NCBI GenBank assembly: GCA_904392525.1 | Contig: CAJFMW010000001.1 | Location: forward strand, 1 to 60,652 | From: an uncultured Eisenbergiella sp. | GTDB lineage: Bacteria; Bacillota; Clostridia; Lachnospirales; Lachnospiraceae | Direction: 5' to 3' | DNA: 60,652 nucleotides | Shown: in pieces, positions 9,490 to 16,557 of the stretch | Numbering within the stretch: the first letter of the stretch is position 1 | Layout: each line of letters starts with the position of its first letter | Notes under the pieces: generated by a model | Database searches by the model: none | Told to the model about the DNA's origin: nothing | Seen by the model: only the letters and a program-made list of their open reading frames with translations | Made by a program: the position numbers and the translations under genes

Positions 9490-11613
9490 TTACCCACCTA
9501 CTTTCTCTGTCACTCGGTAGCGCAGCCCTGTGGCGGCAAGACGATTTTCCACAAAACGGAAATTTTCCCTGTTCGCCTGTGTCAGAAGCAGATAAAGCCT
9601 GCCGTCCGAACCTTCTCCGATTATGTCAGTCGTGCGGACGATACGGGAGAGGGTATTGCTGACCTTCTGCTTATCCGTTTCATCAAGACGGACAAGGACA
9701 TATTCGGCAATCAGGCGTTCCTTCATTTCCTCCTGAACGGAAAGAAGTTCCATAAAACGGTTGGAACGCATGACATTGGTATCAGGATAATAAGTCTGCT
9801 CTTCAGTCAGCTCCGTATATTCCAGAGCACGCAGAAAAGCGGTCTGAACCAGGCCGCACAGGATACGGAACATGTTCATATAATTCATACCGTATTGTTC
9901 CGAAGTTACATCATAAATAACAACGAAAAGAACCAGTTTTCCATCACGAAAGATTCCGTTTGCATAAACCGGCATACCGTCTGTCATATTCGTGTTTTTA
10001 TAGACATTTCCGGCTTTTACTGTCCGGAACAGCTCTCCAATTTCGTCAAGGACGGCAGATTTCGGAAGCCTGGATTGAAGCTGGTTAGAACAGGCCACAA
10101 GTCTTCCAAAGTGCTCATAACGGTCCACAGAATAGAAAGCGATGCTGTGGTTTTCAAGAATATCCTCCATGATCAGAAGCGCTTCCAGGAAAATCCCCTG
10201 GGGAAGAATATTATCCAGTTTCTGCACTGCGTCAAAAATGCGGCCGAAGCTGTCCTTGAAGCCCAGAATCTGCTTTTTATACTCACCCTTATTTTCCATC
10301 GTGCTCTGATATACTTCATTCAGAAATATATATTTGTCGCGCAGAAGAGTATATTCTTCCTGAGAGAAGCGGATTTCTTCCGTCTTTTTGTTTTTGACAT
10401 AGCCGGTTACGGAACCGGCCATAATGTAAATCATAAACGGAATCCAGTTCTCTACGTTATAGAACAATAATGTCCAGTCCACGCCCTGATTCATGTACTG
10501 GAAAAACAGGGCGATGCAGGAAAGAACGGCGGATACCACGCCGATTCGGATTCCGTGAACAGTGCCCATGATGACGATGAAGAACAGTCTCACATCAACA
10601 AACCGGAAATAAACATCGTTTCCAAGAAAGTGATGAAGCAGCTCGGAAAGGATGAATACGACAACCATCTCCAGATAGCCGGTCAGGCGTCCGCTCCTGT
10701 TTAGAAGCGCCTCCGCCAGGTCACTCAGAGTTCTGCGGCTTCTGCCGGAACCCTTTGTGTATTTCTCATAGAAGTCCAGAATCTGTTCCATCACGTCATC
10801 TTTGGGGATCCATCCGTATTCCTTACGCAGTCTGTGAGGGTAATCCTCCCTGTTGATGACATCGGCATTTTTTTCATACAGGATTTTCACCTGAGGGTCA
10901 ATGCTTCTCAGTATGGCTTCCAGATCGCCAAAGGTGTGCTGATAGCCGCTGCATACGGAAAAGGAATCAGAGACATCGTCATCCTCCTCCGCAATCCGGC
11001 TGATCAGGTCTGCCAGATCGCGCTGACTGATAAAGTCAAGCCTGTCCTGCGCCCGGTAAGGCAGGAGAACTTTTTTCTTCTGATTAACCTGTTTGAAAAT
11101 GGAACCCAGAAAATTGTCTTCGTTGGAAGCGTCCGCCAGATGAGGAAGCCGTAATACAATCGTTTTCAGCGAGGTTTTGGACGCATAAAAGCGGCACAGA
11201 GCCTCCAGCTCTCCTGCACACAGGCTGCGGCTGTCGCAATAGTCGCGGTCCACCTCGATTCCCCCTGTTCCGATCACCGGAACATAGTTCTGGCTTTCTT
11301 CGGAGGAAAGGAGAATGAATTTATCCACATGAGAATGAATGGACTGAAGGAGCGTCCTTTCCAGCTCACGAAGCTCATCCTGATAACCGTCTCCGCCGTC
11401 AGCGAAGCCTGACACAAACAGAACTGAGCTGAAGGAATAAACGTCGAACAGCTGGTTAAAGGAATCCTCTCCGGGAAACGTCCGGTAAAACCGCCGGCCG
11501 GGACGGTGCACACAATTCTTTCCGGCAACAACTACCCGGACATCGTCGATCAGCTTCTCCAGCATATCATCCTTTATGTAGTTCGTGCAGCCGGTAATAA
11601 GAAGATCCTTCAT
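9490..11613 (-). CDS. pelD: PelD-like c-di-GMP receptor with N-terminal SDR-like domain
   Basis: 707 aa from the ATG at 11613 (MKDLLITGC); the ORF-track start would lie in the riboswitch terminator. Residues 1 to about 300 resemble an NAD-dependent epimerase/SDR fold, but the glycine-rich loop (TGCTNYIK) and active-site region look degenerate. Four membrane segments follow (about 310-410), then a GAF domain and a degenerate GGDEF domain. In the latter, RTTD (from about residue 660) is followed after exactly five residues by SDGRL in place of GGDEF. RxxD five residues before the signature is the spacing of the c-di-GMP inhibitory site in diguanylate cyclases and of PelD. So it is predicted to be a non-catalytic c-di-GMP receptor activating polymer synthesis. 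First gene of the operon, behind a c-di-GMP riboswitch. Confidence 0.85.
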   Translation of the reverse strand: MKDLLITGCTNYIKDDMLEKLIDDVRVVVAGKNCVHRPGRRFYRTFPGEDSFNQLFDVYSFSSVLFVSGFADGGDGYQDELRELERTLLQSIHSHVDKFILLSSEESQNYVPVIGTGGIEVDRDYCDSRSLCAGELEALCRFYASKTSLKTIVLRLPHLADASNEDNFLGSIFKQVNQKKKVLLPYRAQDRLDFISQRDLADLISRIAEEDDDVSDSFSVCSGYQHTFGDLEAILRSIDPQVKILYEKNADVINREDYPHRLRKEYGWIPKDDVMEQILDFYEKYTKGSGRSRRTLSDLAEALLNRSGRLTGYLEMVVVFILSELLHHFLGNDVYFRFVDVRLFFIVIMGTVHGIRIGVVSAVLSCIALFFQYMNQGVDWTLLFYNVENWIPFMIYIMAGSVTGYVKNKKTEEIRFSQEEYTLLRDKYIFLNEVYQSTMENKGEYKKQILGFKDSFGRIFDAVQKLDNILPQGIFLEALLIMEDILENHSIAFYSVDRYEHFGRLVACSNQLQSRLPKSAVLDEIGELFRTVKAGNVYKNTNMTDGMPVYANGIFRDGKLVLFVVIYDVTSEQYGMNYMNMFRILCGLVQTAFLRALEYTELTEEQTYYPDTNVMRSNRFMELLSVQEEMKERLIAEYVLVRLDETDKQKVSNTLSRIVRTTDIIGEGSDGRLYLLLTQANRENFRFVENRLAATGLRYRVTEKVGG

Positions 11614-11682
11614 TAATATATCCGTCCTTTTATGCGCTCTCTGAAAAGGCTGGCAGGGGGAAAGCCCTTTCCGTCCGATATA

Positions 11683-11719
11683 ATAAAAAGACCACAATCA
11701 AAGAAATTGATTGCGGCCG
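11683..11719 (-). terminator. Intrinsic terminator of the pel leader
   Basis: Read on the minus strand, GGCCGCAATCA pairs with TGATTGTGGTC (11 pairs including two G-U) around a short loop and is followed by TTTTTATT. It lies just after the left c-di-GMP aptamer and 70 nt before pelD, so it is the likely expression platform of that riboswitch. Confidence 0.8.
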
Positions 11720-11721
11720 GA

Positions 11722-11810
11722 CGACCTTATGCAGCAGTCAGATGGCCACATATCAGGTTCCAAAGCTTTGCGTCCCAGCATTTCTGCAGGTTTGCCTTTC
11801 AAAATATGTA
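11722..11810 (-). ncRNA. c-di-GMP-I (GEMM-I) riboswitch, left copy, leading pel operon
   Basis: The minus strand carries the GEMM-I core: GGCAAACC, a GAAA-capped stem (CCTGCA-GAAA-TGCTGG with one T-T mismatch), GGGACGCAAAGC and GGAACCTGA, followed by a third helix region. These match the conserved aptamer that binds the second messenger c-di-GMP. The terminator directly downstream suggests control of readthrough into pelD. Whether binding promotes or blocks readthrough cannot be read from sequence; activation would fit the usual positive link between c-di-GMP and Pel. The P1 helix looks weaker than in the right copy. Confidence 0.88.
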
Positions 11811-11860
11811 CTTATCTGCCAAACCATTCCGTTTTCGCAGAGTATCTTACTCTGCGAAAA
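11753..11860. repeat. Left arm of 108-bp inverted repeat flanking the recombinase
   Basis: The reverse complement of this stretch matches 13067-13174 over 108 nt with a single mismatch (the CTGGG/CAGGG difference in the aptamer stem). It includes the recombinase-type dyad, the linker and the first two thirds of the riboswitch. Beyond it the two copies diverge, although the riboswitch fold and terminator are kept. Confidence 0.93.
11832..11860. repeat. Left dyad, candidate tyrosine-recombinase core site
   Basis: A perfect 13-nt inverted repeat: TTTTCGCAGAGTA, spacer TCT, TACTCTGCGAAAA. Read as 11-bp arms around a 7-bp centre (TATCTTA) it has the geometry of a tyrosine-recombinase crossover site. 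The centre is the reverse complement of that in the right site, so the pair is in inverted orientation and recombination would invert the DNA between them. Confidence 0.75.
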
Positions 11861-11888
11861 GTTATTTATAAACCATTAATATAAAAAG

Positions 11889-11917
11889 ATTTTACAGTTC
11901 TCTTTCTGATTTGTCAA
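11889..11917 (-). promoter_or_regulatory. Sigma-A type promoter facing the pel operon
   Basis: On the minus strand TTGACA (11917-11912), a 17-bp spacer and TAAAAT (11894-11889) make a near-consensus vegetative promoter with a start site near 11882. It lies 28 bp inside the left dyad, within the predicted invertible segment. The transcript would run through the dyad and the riboswitch into pelD. Confidence 0.75.
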
Positions 11918-12016
11918 GTTTTCTCCTCGAAATGCCTTAAAAGAGCACGAACGGTAAATGATTTTAAGTCTATAACTACTAAGAAAAAGCTGGTTTCTGT
12001 TTTTACATCGATTTAG

Positions 12017-12045
12017 TTAACATCAATATTGTTGTAAAACATAAA
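12017..12045 (+). promoter_or_regulatory. Candidate promoter of the recombinase gene
   Basis: TTAACA, 17-bp spacer, CATAAA, about 20 bp before the recombinase start; moderate match to consensus. A GGGAG ribosome site follows at about 12055. Confidence 0.45.
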
Positions 12046-12065
12046 TTCAAACCAGGGAGCTAAAT

Positions 12066-13058
12066 ATGAAACCCAAAAAGGAAAGCACTTCGGAAAGCTT
12101 TTGTAAAGCAAGTGAACTATGGATGGAAAGCGTTGGACCCAGATTAAAAGAATCCAGTATTGTAAAATACAGGAATATCATTGACGTTCATCTGCTTCCT
12201 TATTTTAAGGAGATGGATATGTCAGATATTAACAGCACTGATATTCTGGCTTTTTGTAATTCGCTTCTTCAGCCCGACGAAAAGAATGAATCAGGACTGG
12301 CATCCAAAACAATATCAGATATTTTAACTGTATTGAAGTCCATCTACAGATTTATTTCTGAAAAAAACAGCTTTGAGAATGTAATCCGAGACTGGCCGTC
12401 TGTCGGTCAGACCCATCGTCCGCTTAGGATCTTAAGCTTGCCTGAACAACACAAATTAAGTCTATATCTGTATAAACATCTTACGCCATGCAATCTCGGA
12501 ATATTACTCTGTCTGTATACAGGAATACGGATTGGAAAAATCTGCGCTTTAAAATGGATGGATATTTCAGTTGAAGAAAAGATAATACAAATAAGGAAAA
12601 CAATGCAGAGGATTCAATGCCGCAACACGGAACCTCCAAAAACGACCATACTTATTTCATCTCCGAAAAGCAGCTGTTCCATTCGAAGTATACCCATTCC
12701 AGATGAACTTTCCTGTATGATTGTTAAATATCGGAAATCTGATGACAGCTTTTTTCTCACAGGAAAAGAAAATTATTTTATAGAGCCGAGAACCTTGCAG
12801 AACCGTTTTAAGGCCATTACAGCAGCATGCGGAATATCGGATGCAAACTTTCATTCACTTCGCCACACGTTTGCCACTCGCTGCGTGGAATTGGGATTTG
12901 ACCTAAAAAGCCTCAGTGAGATTCTGGGACATGCCAACGTCAATATAACACTGAACCGTTACGTTCATCCTTCCCTGGAACAGAAAAGAAGAAATATGAA
13001 TCTTCTTTCTGTATATTTGACCGCAGACAAACTGGCAGAAAGGGACGGTAATGGCTAA
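12066..13058 (+). CDS. Tyrosine recombinase, probable site-specific DNA invertase
   Basis: 330 aa. The N-terminal SAM-like core-binding domain (about residues 10-110) includes WMESVGPRLKESSIVKYRNII. The catalytic domain keeps the expected residues: Arg in YTGIRIGKICALKW, His-x-x-Arg in FHSLRHTFATRC, His in LGHANVNITLNRY and the nucleophile Tyr in RYVHPS. Length and motifs fit phage-type or Xer-like integrases. It is the only gene between two inverted copies of a riboswitch-bearing repeat, each starting with a core-site-like dyad. No excisionase, transposase or phage gene is nearby, so inversion of its own segment is a better explanation than a mobile integrase. Which sites it uses is inference. 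Confidence 0.88.
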   Translation: MKPKKESTSESFCKASELWMESVGPRLKESSIVKYRNIIDVHLLPYFKEMDMSDINSTDILAFCNSLLQPDEKNESGLASKTISDILTVLKSIYRFISEKNSFENVIRDWPSVGQTHRPLRILSLPEQHKLSLYLYKHLTPCNLGILLCLYTGIRIGKICALKWMDISVEEKIIQIRKTMQRIQCRNTEPPKTTILISSPKSSCSIRSIPIPDELSCMIVKYRKSDDSFFLTGKENYFIEPRTLQNRFKAITAACGISDANFHSLRHTFATRCVELGFDLKSLSEILGHANVNITLNRYVHPSLEQKRRNMNLLSVYLTADKLAERDGNG

Positions 13059-13066
13059 GTTGTTTG

Positions 13067-13095
13067 TTTTCGCAGAGTAAGATACTCTGCGAAAA
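13067..13095. repeat. Right dyad, candidate tyrosine-recombinase core site
   Basis: TTTTCGCAGAGTA, spacer AGA, TACTCTGCGAAAA: the same 29-bp dyad as the left site with its asymmetric centre in the opposite orientation. It starts 8 bp after the recombinase stop codon and 22 bp before the right aptamer. Confidence 0.75.
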
Positions 13096-13174
13096 CGGAA
13101 TGGTTTGGCAGATAAGTACATATTTTGAAAGGCAAACCTGCAGAAATGCAGGGACGCAAAGCTTTGGAACCTGA
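13067..13174. repeat. Right arm of 108-bp inverted repeat
   Basis: Inverted copy of 11753-11860 with one mismatch. It runs outward from the dyad through the linker TTTGGCAGATAAGTACATA into the riboswitch core. The pair together bracket the recombinase gene. Confidence 0.93.
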
Positions 13175-13206
13175 GATGCATTTGTAGCGGAATGTATATG
13201 GTCGTC
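13117..13206 (+). ncRNA. c-di-GMP-I (GEMM-I) riboswitch, right copy, leading glycosyltransferase operon
   Basis: GGCAAACC at 13131, a perfect GAAA-capped stem CCTGCA-GAAA-TGCAGG, GGGACGCAAAGC, GGAACCTGA and TGTAGCGG reproduce the GEMM-I core. CATAT/ATATG can close the P1 helix. It is followed at once by an intrinsic terminator and, about 75 nt after that, by the first glycosyltransferase gene, so c-di-GMP probably sets readthrough into that operon. The sign of control is undetermined. Confidence 0.9.
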
Positions 13207-13207
13207 C

Positions 13208-13250
13208 GGCTGCAATCATAAGTTTGTATATGGTTGCAGCCTTTTATTTT
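13208..13250 (+). terminator. Intrinsic terminator of the glycosyltransferase operon leader
   Basis: GGCTGCAATCATA pairs with TATGGTTGCAGCC over 13 pairs (one G-U) around an 8-nt loop, followed by CTTTTATTTT. It is the counterpart of the terminator after the left riboswitch and the likely expression platform. Confidence 0.85.
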
Positions 13251-13326
13251 GTCTTTTACAGAAGCAGGAGAACAGTGTGGACAATAAAACGTTTATATTG
13301 AGTTATTATACAAGAAAGAGAAACAA

Positions 13327-13791
13327 ATGTGTAGAAAGAAAATTTGCCTGATTTCGTCGTCGGGAGGACATTTGGAACAGATAAGACAACTAAAAGGAAT
13401 TTCCGAAAGATATGATTGTTTCTATGTTGTGACCCGGACCAAAGCTACAGAAGCGATGAAACAAAGACGTTACATAGTATCGGATTTGGTTCGGAAAAAC
13501 AGAGCAGCAATGTTGTTTCGTATGTTAAAGATGGTGTTTGAACAGTTTATCGTTTTTTTTAGAGAAAGACCGGATATTATTTTGACTACTGGCGCGGCCG
13601 TAGCGATCCCTATGTGTGTGATCGGGAAAATTTTCCGTAAAAAGGTAATTTATATTGAAAGCTTTGTAAGAATGACAATGCCAAGTAAAACAGGACTATT
13701 CGTTTACAAATTTGCGGATCTGTTCATTATTCAGTGGGAAGAGCTGAAAAAGTATTACCCCAGAGCGGTATATGGAGGGGCAATTTATTAA
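13327..13791 (+). CDS. Alg14/PssD-like glycosyltransferase subunit
   Basis: 154 aa. ICLISSSGGHLEQIRQL at the N-terminus is the hallmark of the Alg14/PssD/Cps14F family, the membrane-associated half of a two-protein glycosyltransferase (with Alg13/PssE) that adds the second sugar to a lipid-linked precursor. Further conserved pieces are TTGAAVAIP and KKVIYIESFVR. Its TAA stop overlaps the ATG of the next gene by one nt, so the two subunits are made together. The G+C is lower than in regions 1 and 4, as for the whole block to 18.1 kb, suggesting acquired DNA. It is the first gene after the right riboswitch and terminator. Confidence 0.85.
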   Translation: MCRKKICLISSSGGHLEQIRQLKGISERYDCFYVVTRTKATEAMKQRRYIVSDLVRKNRAAMLFRMLKMVFEQFIVFFRERPDIILTTGAAVAIPMCVIGKIFRKKVIYIESFVRMTMPSKTGLFVYKFADLFIIQWEELKKYYPRAVYGGAIY

Positions 13792-14318
13792 TGAAGGTAT
13801 TGGTTACAATTGGTTCCATGTCCGAAAAAAAGTTTACAAGATTATTTAACATAATTGATGAGTTGTGCAGTGAAGGTGTGCTGGATGGAAATCAGATAAT
13901 AGCGCAGGTAGGGTTTGACCATTATGAATCTTCCTATTACAAATGCTTTGATATGGTTGCAGATGAAGATTTTAAGAAAATGATTGATGAGTGTGATCTT
14001 GTTGTAACGCATGCCGGAACAGGAACAGTAACTGCCTGCCTGAAAAAAAGAAAAAAAGTTATTATTTTCCCACGCATGGCAGTGTATGACGAGCACTATG
14101 ATGATCATCAAATGGAATTGTCAGAATTGTTTGCAAAGAAAGGGTATGTGCTTCAGGCGACCAGTAAAGAAGAATTGAAGTTTCATATTCGGCATATTGG
14201 TGAGTTTACTCCTGTTCCTTTTGTTTCCAATAATGAGCGTATGAATAAGATTATTATTGATTTTATTGAAAGACAGGAAGGAAAGAAAGCAGATAAACGC
14301 TTCTGCAGAAAAGAATGA
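13791..14318 (+). CDS. Alg13/PssE-like glycosyltransferase catalytic subunit
   Basis: 175 aa from the ATG at 13791, which overlaps the previous stop codon; the ORF-track start lies inside the upstream gene and gives an unrelated leader. MKVLVTIGSM, IAQVGFDHY, DLVVTHAGTGTV and KKVIIFPRM are the conserved elements of the Alg13/PssE catalytic half (UDP-sugar binding, GT28-type C-terminal domain). With its partner it would transfer a sugar onto an undecaprenyl-linked acceptor at the membrane. The THAG segment binding the donor is intact, so this pair should be active. Confidence 0.85.
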   Translation: MKVLVTIGSMSEKKFTRLFNIIDELCSEGVLDGNQIIAQVGFDHYESSYYKCFDMVADEDFKKMIDECDLVVTHAGTGTVTACLKKRKKVIIFPRMAVYDEHYDDHQMELSELFAKKGYVLQATSKEELKFHIRHIGEFTPVPFVSNNERMNKIIIDFIERQEGKKADKRFCRKE

Positions 14319-15221
14319 AAGTTGCAGTTATTGTTCCGATTGTGGGGAATTTTGGACGAAAAGGGTTCTATCACTCACAGGAAATAGGATTGGGTAAAGC
14401 AGTGGCTTCTCATGGAAATGAGGTTACGGTCTATAAATGTGTTCCTCTGAATTCAGTAGATGGGATGGAAACTGAAAGGTTTGGAAAGCTTACAATCAGA
14501 TATATTCCAACAAAAGCTTATGGACCTCATGGAATGTTAAATGTTAATTTGATAGACGAAAATTCAGATGTGGCGTTCGTTTTTTTCTGACACACAACTT
14601 ATTATTCCAAAATTGTACAGATTTTGTAAAAGAAACAGAATCACATTTATTCCTTATGTAGGTATTGCGCATAGTTTTCAGCAAAATTTTAAGAGCATGT
14701 TGATGGATAGAGTGTTTCGGGAGACAACACTGAAGGTGTATAAAAATGTGAGGGTAATTGCAAAAACTATCGATGCAAAAGAAGAACTGGCAAAATTGGG
14801 AGTCAGGGACTGTCTGGTGGCTCCGGTAGGACTGGATTCTGAAGCGTTAAAACAGGATTATGAGAAGTATGATCGGAACGAAATTCGAAAAAAATGGGGA
14901 TTTCAGGAAAATGATCTGATAATCAGCTTTGTAGCGAGAATGCAGCCGGAAAAACATCCGTTGGAGATGCTGGATATTTTTACAAAGATCCGGCATAAAA
15001 ACAAAAAGCTTCTTATGGTAGGACGGGGACTGTTGGAGAATAAGCTTTATGATAAAGTCCAGAAGCTGGGCATCGGAGATCAGATTGTATACATTTCTGA
15101 AGTAAAGTATGACGAGATGTGGCAGATTCATTATATAGCAGACTATTTTGTAAACTTGCGTACAGATGAAATATTTGGCATGGCAATTATGGAAGCGGTT
15201 TATTACCAGAGGAAATTATGA
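14315..15221 (+). pseudogene. GT4 glycosyltransferase, frameshifted and truncated
   Basis: Two overlapping frames together make one GT4 protein. The first (14315-14590) has the N-terminus MKVAVIVPIVGNFGRKG. The second (from about 14590) continues with SDTQLIIPKLYRF, PVGLDSEALKQDY, ISFVARMQPEKHP and ends after FGMAIMEAVYYQRKL. The break is in a run of seven T at 14580-14586; six T would restore AFVFSDTQ. The C-terminus is also lost: a stop follows the E-x7-E region and the next about 130 bp encode, in another frame, a hydrophobic piece (YRILIFFLTMAFCSRYADGG) unlike a GT4. So at least two lesions are present. Slippage in the T run alone could be reversible, but the missing tail makes function unlikely. 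Confidence 0.8.
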
Positions 15222-15519
15222 CTACAGAATCCTGATATTCTTTTTGACTATGGCATTCTGCAGCCGTTATGCGGACGGAGGAGACAGGATTTCCCCAAAA
15301 GTGAAGAAATTTCGTTGGGCGGATGAATAGCTGAAATGAACTGGTGAGAAACTTATGAATCTATTTTTAATCGTTATTCTTGTTGTTGCAGGATATTTTG
15401 CTCTTTTCAGTTGGGTTATGGCACGTTCGGATAATCGCTGGTCTATTTCTGTAATGCTGTTGGTTGTTTTAAGAGCATTAGATAAAAAACTGTCAAACAT
15501 TTGCTGGACTATAGAATAC

Positions 15520-16557
15520 ATGGTTAAATTATCAATTGTAATTCCTGCATATAATGCAGAAAAATATTTGGGAAAATGTCTGGACCACATTTTAAGACAG
15601 ACATATGATAACTTTGAGATAATTGTGGTTAACGATGCGTCTGAAGATTGTACACAGAATATCATTGAGTCATACGCCAGTCAATACAGCATGATCACTG
15701 GAGTAAAAAATGAGGTTAACCAGGGACCGGCGGCAAGCAGACAGAGAGGAATGGAGACAGCGACCGGGGAGTATATTGCTTTTGTGGATGCAGATGACTG
15801 GTACGGCAGGAATGATTCGATAGAACTCATAATGCGGGAAATCGAAAGAAATCAGGTAGACTGTTTGATGTATGGTTATAAAGCAAGGCATATACATGGG
15901 ATAATGATTCCTCATAATTTTCCATATAGAATCAGGGGAAAATATGATGCCGGAGCGTTAATAGAAATAAAAGAAAAGATACAGGCGCCTGCTTTCCATT
16001 ATGTGTGGAATAAAGTATATAATTTGGAACTGCTGAGAAATGAAAATATAAGATTTGATGAAAACCTCAAACGTGCAGAGGATGTAAAATTTAACGATGA
16101 TTTTATATGTAAGTCGGGAACTTTTTTTTTATTGAATAAGTGTTTGTATGTATATAACTGTTGCAACCTGGAATCAGTCAGCCGGAAACAGTATAAGATT
16201 ATCAGAACCTCTGGAGATGCGTATCGTGAAATTGAACTGTTGGAAAACAGTTACGGGGAAACCAGAGACAAATATAAACTTTGCGGGGTGACAGAGAATA
16301 CATTTTATTTTTTGAAAGTCAATATTTATCGAAAGTACATCTATCTTTTAGATAAATATGGGGACCTTATTCCGGCTGATGAAATTCAGAAGAGGGATAT
16401 TTATAAAGAAGTGGTTTCAGATATTTCCTCGCTTAAGAGGCTGGAGATAAAAGAAAAATACAGACTTGAAAAGATGGTGGGTGCCGTCAGACGGAAAATG
16501 AAGAATATCTTGAAAACAAAAAGAATTTCCCGTCAGAGTCAGGAAGGAAATAAATAA
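15520..16557 (+). CDS. GT2 family glycosyltransferase
   Basis: 345 aa from the ATG at 15520, giving the standard GT-A start MVKLSIVIPAYNAEKYL; VVNDASEDCT and the metal-binding D-x-D in FVDADDWY follow. It is an inverting transferase that adds one sugar to a lipid-linked oligosaccharide. The reading frame is open further upstream to an ATG at 15355 preceded by GGTGAG, which would add 55 residues with a membrane segment (FLIVILVVAGYFALFSWVMA) not normal for the family. That piece may be a remnant fused in by the same deletion that damaged the previous gene. Its stop is followed directly by the next ATG. Confidence 0.82.
   Translation: MVKLSIVIPAYNAEKYLGKCLDHILRQTYDNFEIIVVNDASEDCTQNIIESYASQYSMITGVKNEVNQGPAASRQRGMETATGEYIAFVDADDWYGRNDSIELIMREIERNQVDCLMYGYKARHIHGIMIPHNFPYRIRGKYDAGALIEIKEKIQAPAFHYVWNKVYNLELLRNENIRFDENLKRAEDVKFNDDFICKSGTFFLLNKCLYVYNCCNLESVSRKQYKIIRTSGDAYREIELLENSYGETRDKYKLCGVTENTFYFLKVNIYRKYIYLLDKYGDLIPADEIQKRDIYKEVVSDISSLKRLEIKEKYRLEKMVGAVRRKMKNILKTKRISRQSQEGNK

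Larger units (their letters stand above)
11861..13066. other. Predicted invertible segment (recombinase gene plus outward promoter)
   Basis: DNA bracketed by the two inverted dyads. It holds a tyrosine recombinase gene and, near its left end, a strong promoter facing left toward the pel riboswitch. I found no comparable rightward promoter near its right end. Inversion would swap this promoter from the pel operon to the glycosyltransferase operon. This is inferred from layout; the alternative orientation has not been observed. Confidence 0.65.

Noticed and set aside
8434-10470. 678-aa plus-strand ORF opposite pelD, pelE and the DUF2194 gene
   Set aside because: Antisense shadow: no family motifs, no ribosome site, and the opposite strand carries three overlapping genes with clear domains.
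11632-11871. 79-aa ORF and its mirror at 12903-13181 sharing a common peptide
   Set aside because: They are translations of the inverted riboswitch repeats, not genes; useful only as a sign of the repeat.
12066-13058. The recombinase as part of a prophage or integrative element
   Set aside because: No excisionase, phage, relaxase or tRNA attachment site is near, and the flanking repeats are inverted rather than direct.
13078-13083. TAAGAT inside the right dyad as a -10 box
   Set aside because: Only four of six matches and no -35 box at proper spacing; the dyad is better explained as a recombination site.
11722-13250. The inverted repeats as terminal repeats of an insertion sequence
   Set aside because: No transposase, no target-site duplication, and the repeat contents are riboswitches with operon-specific terminators.
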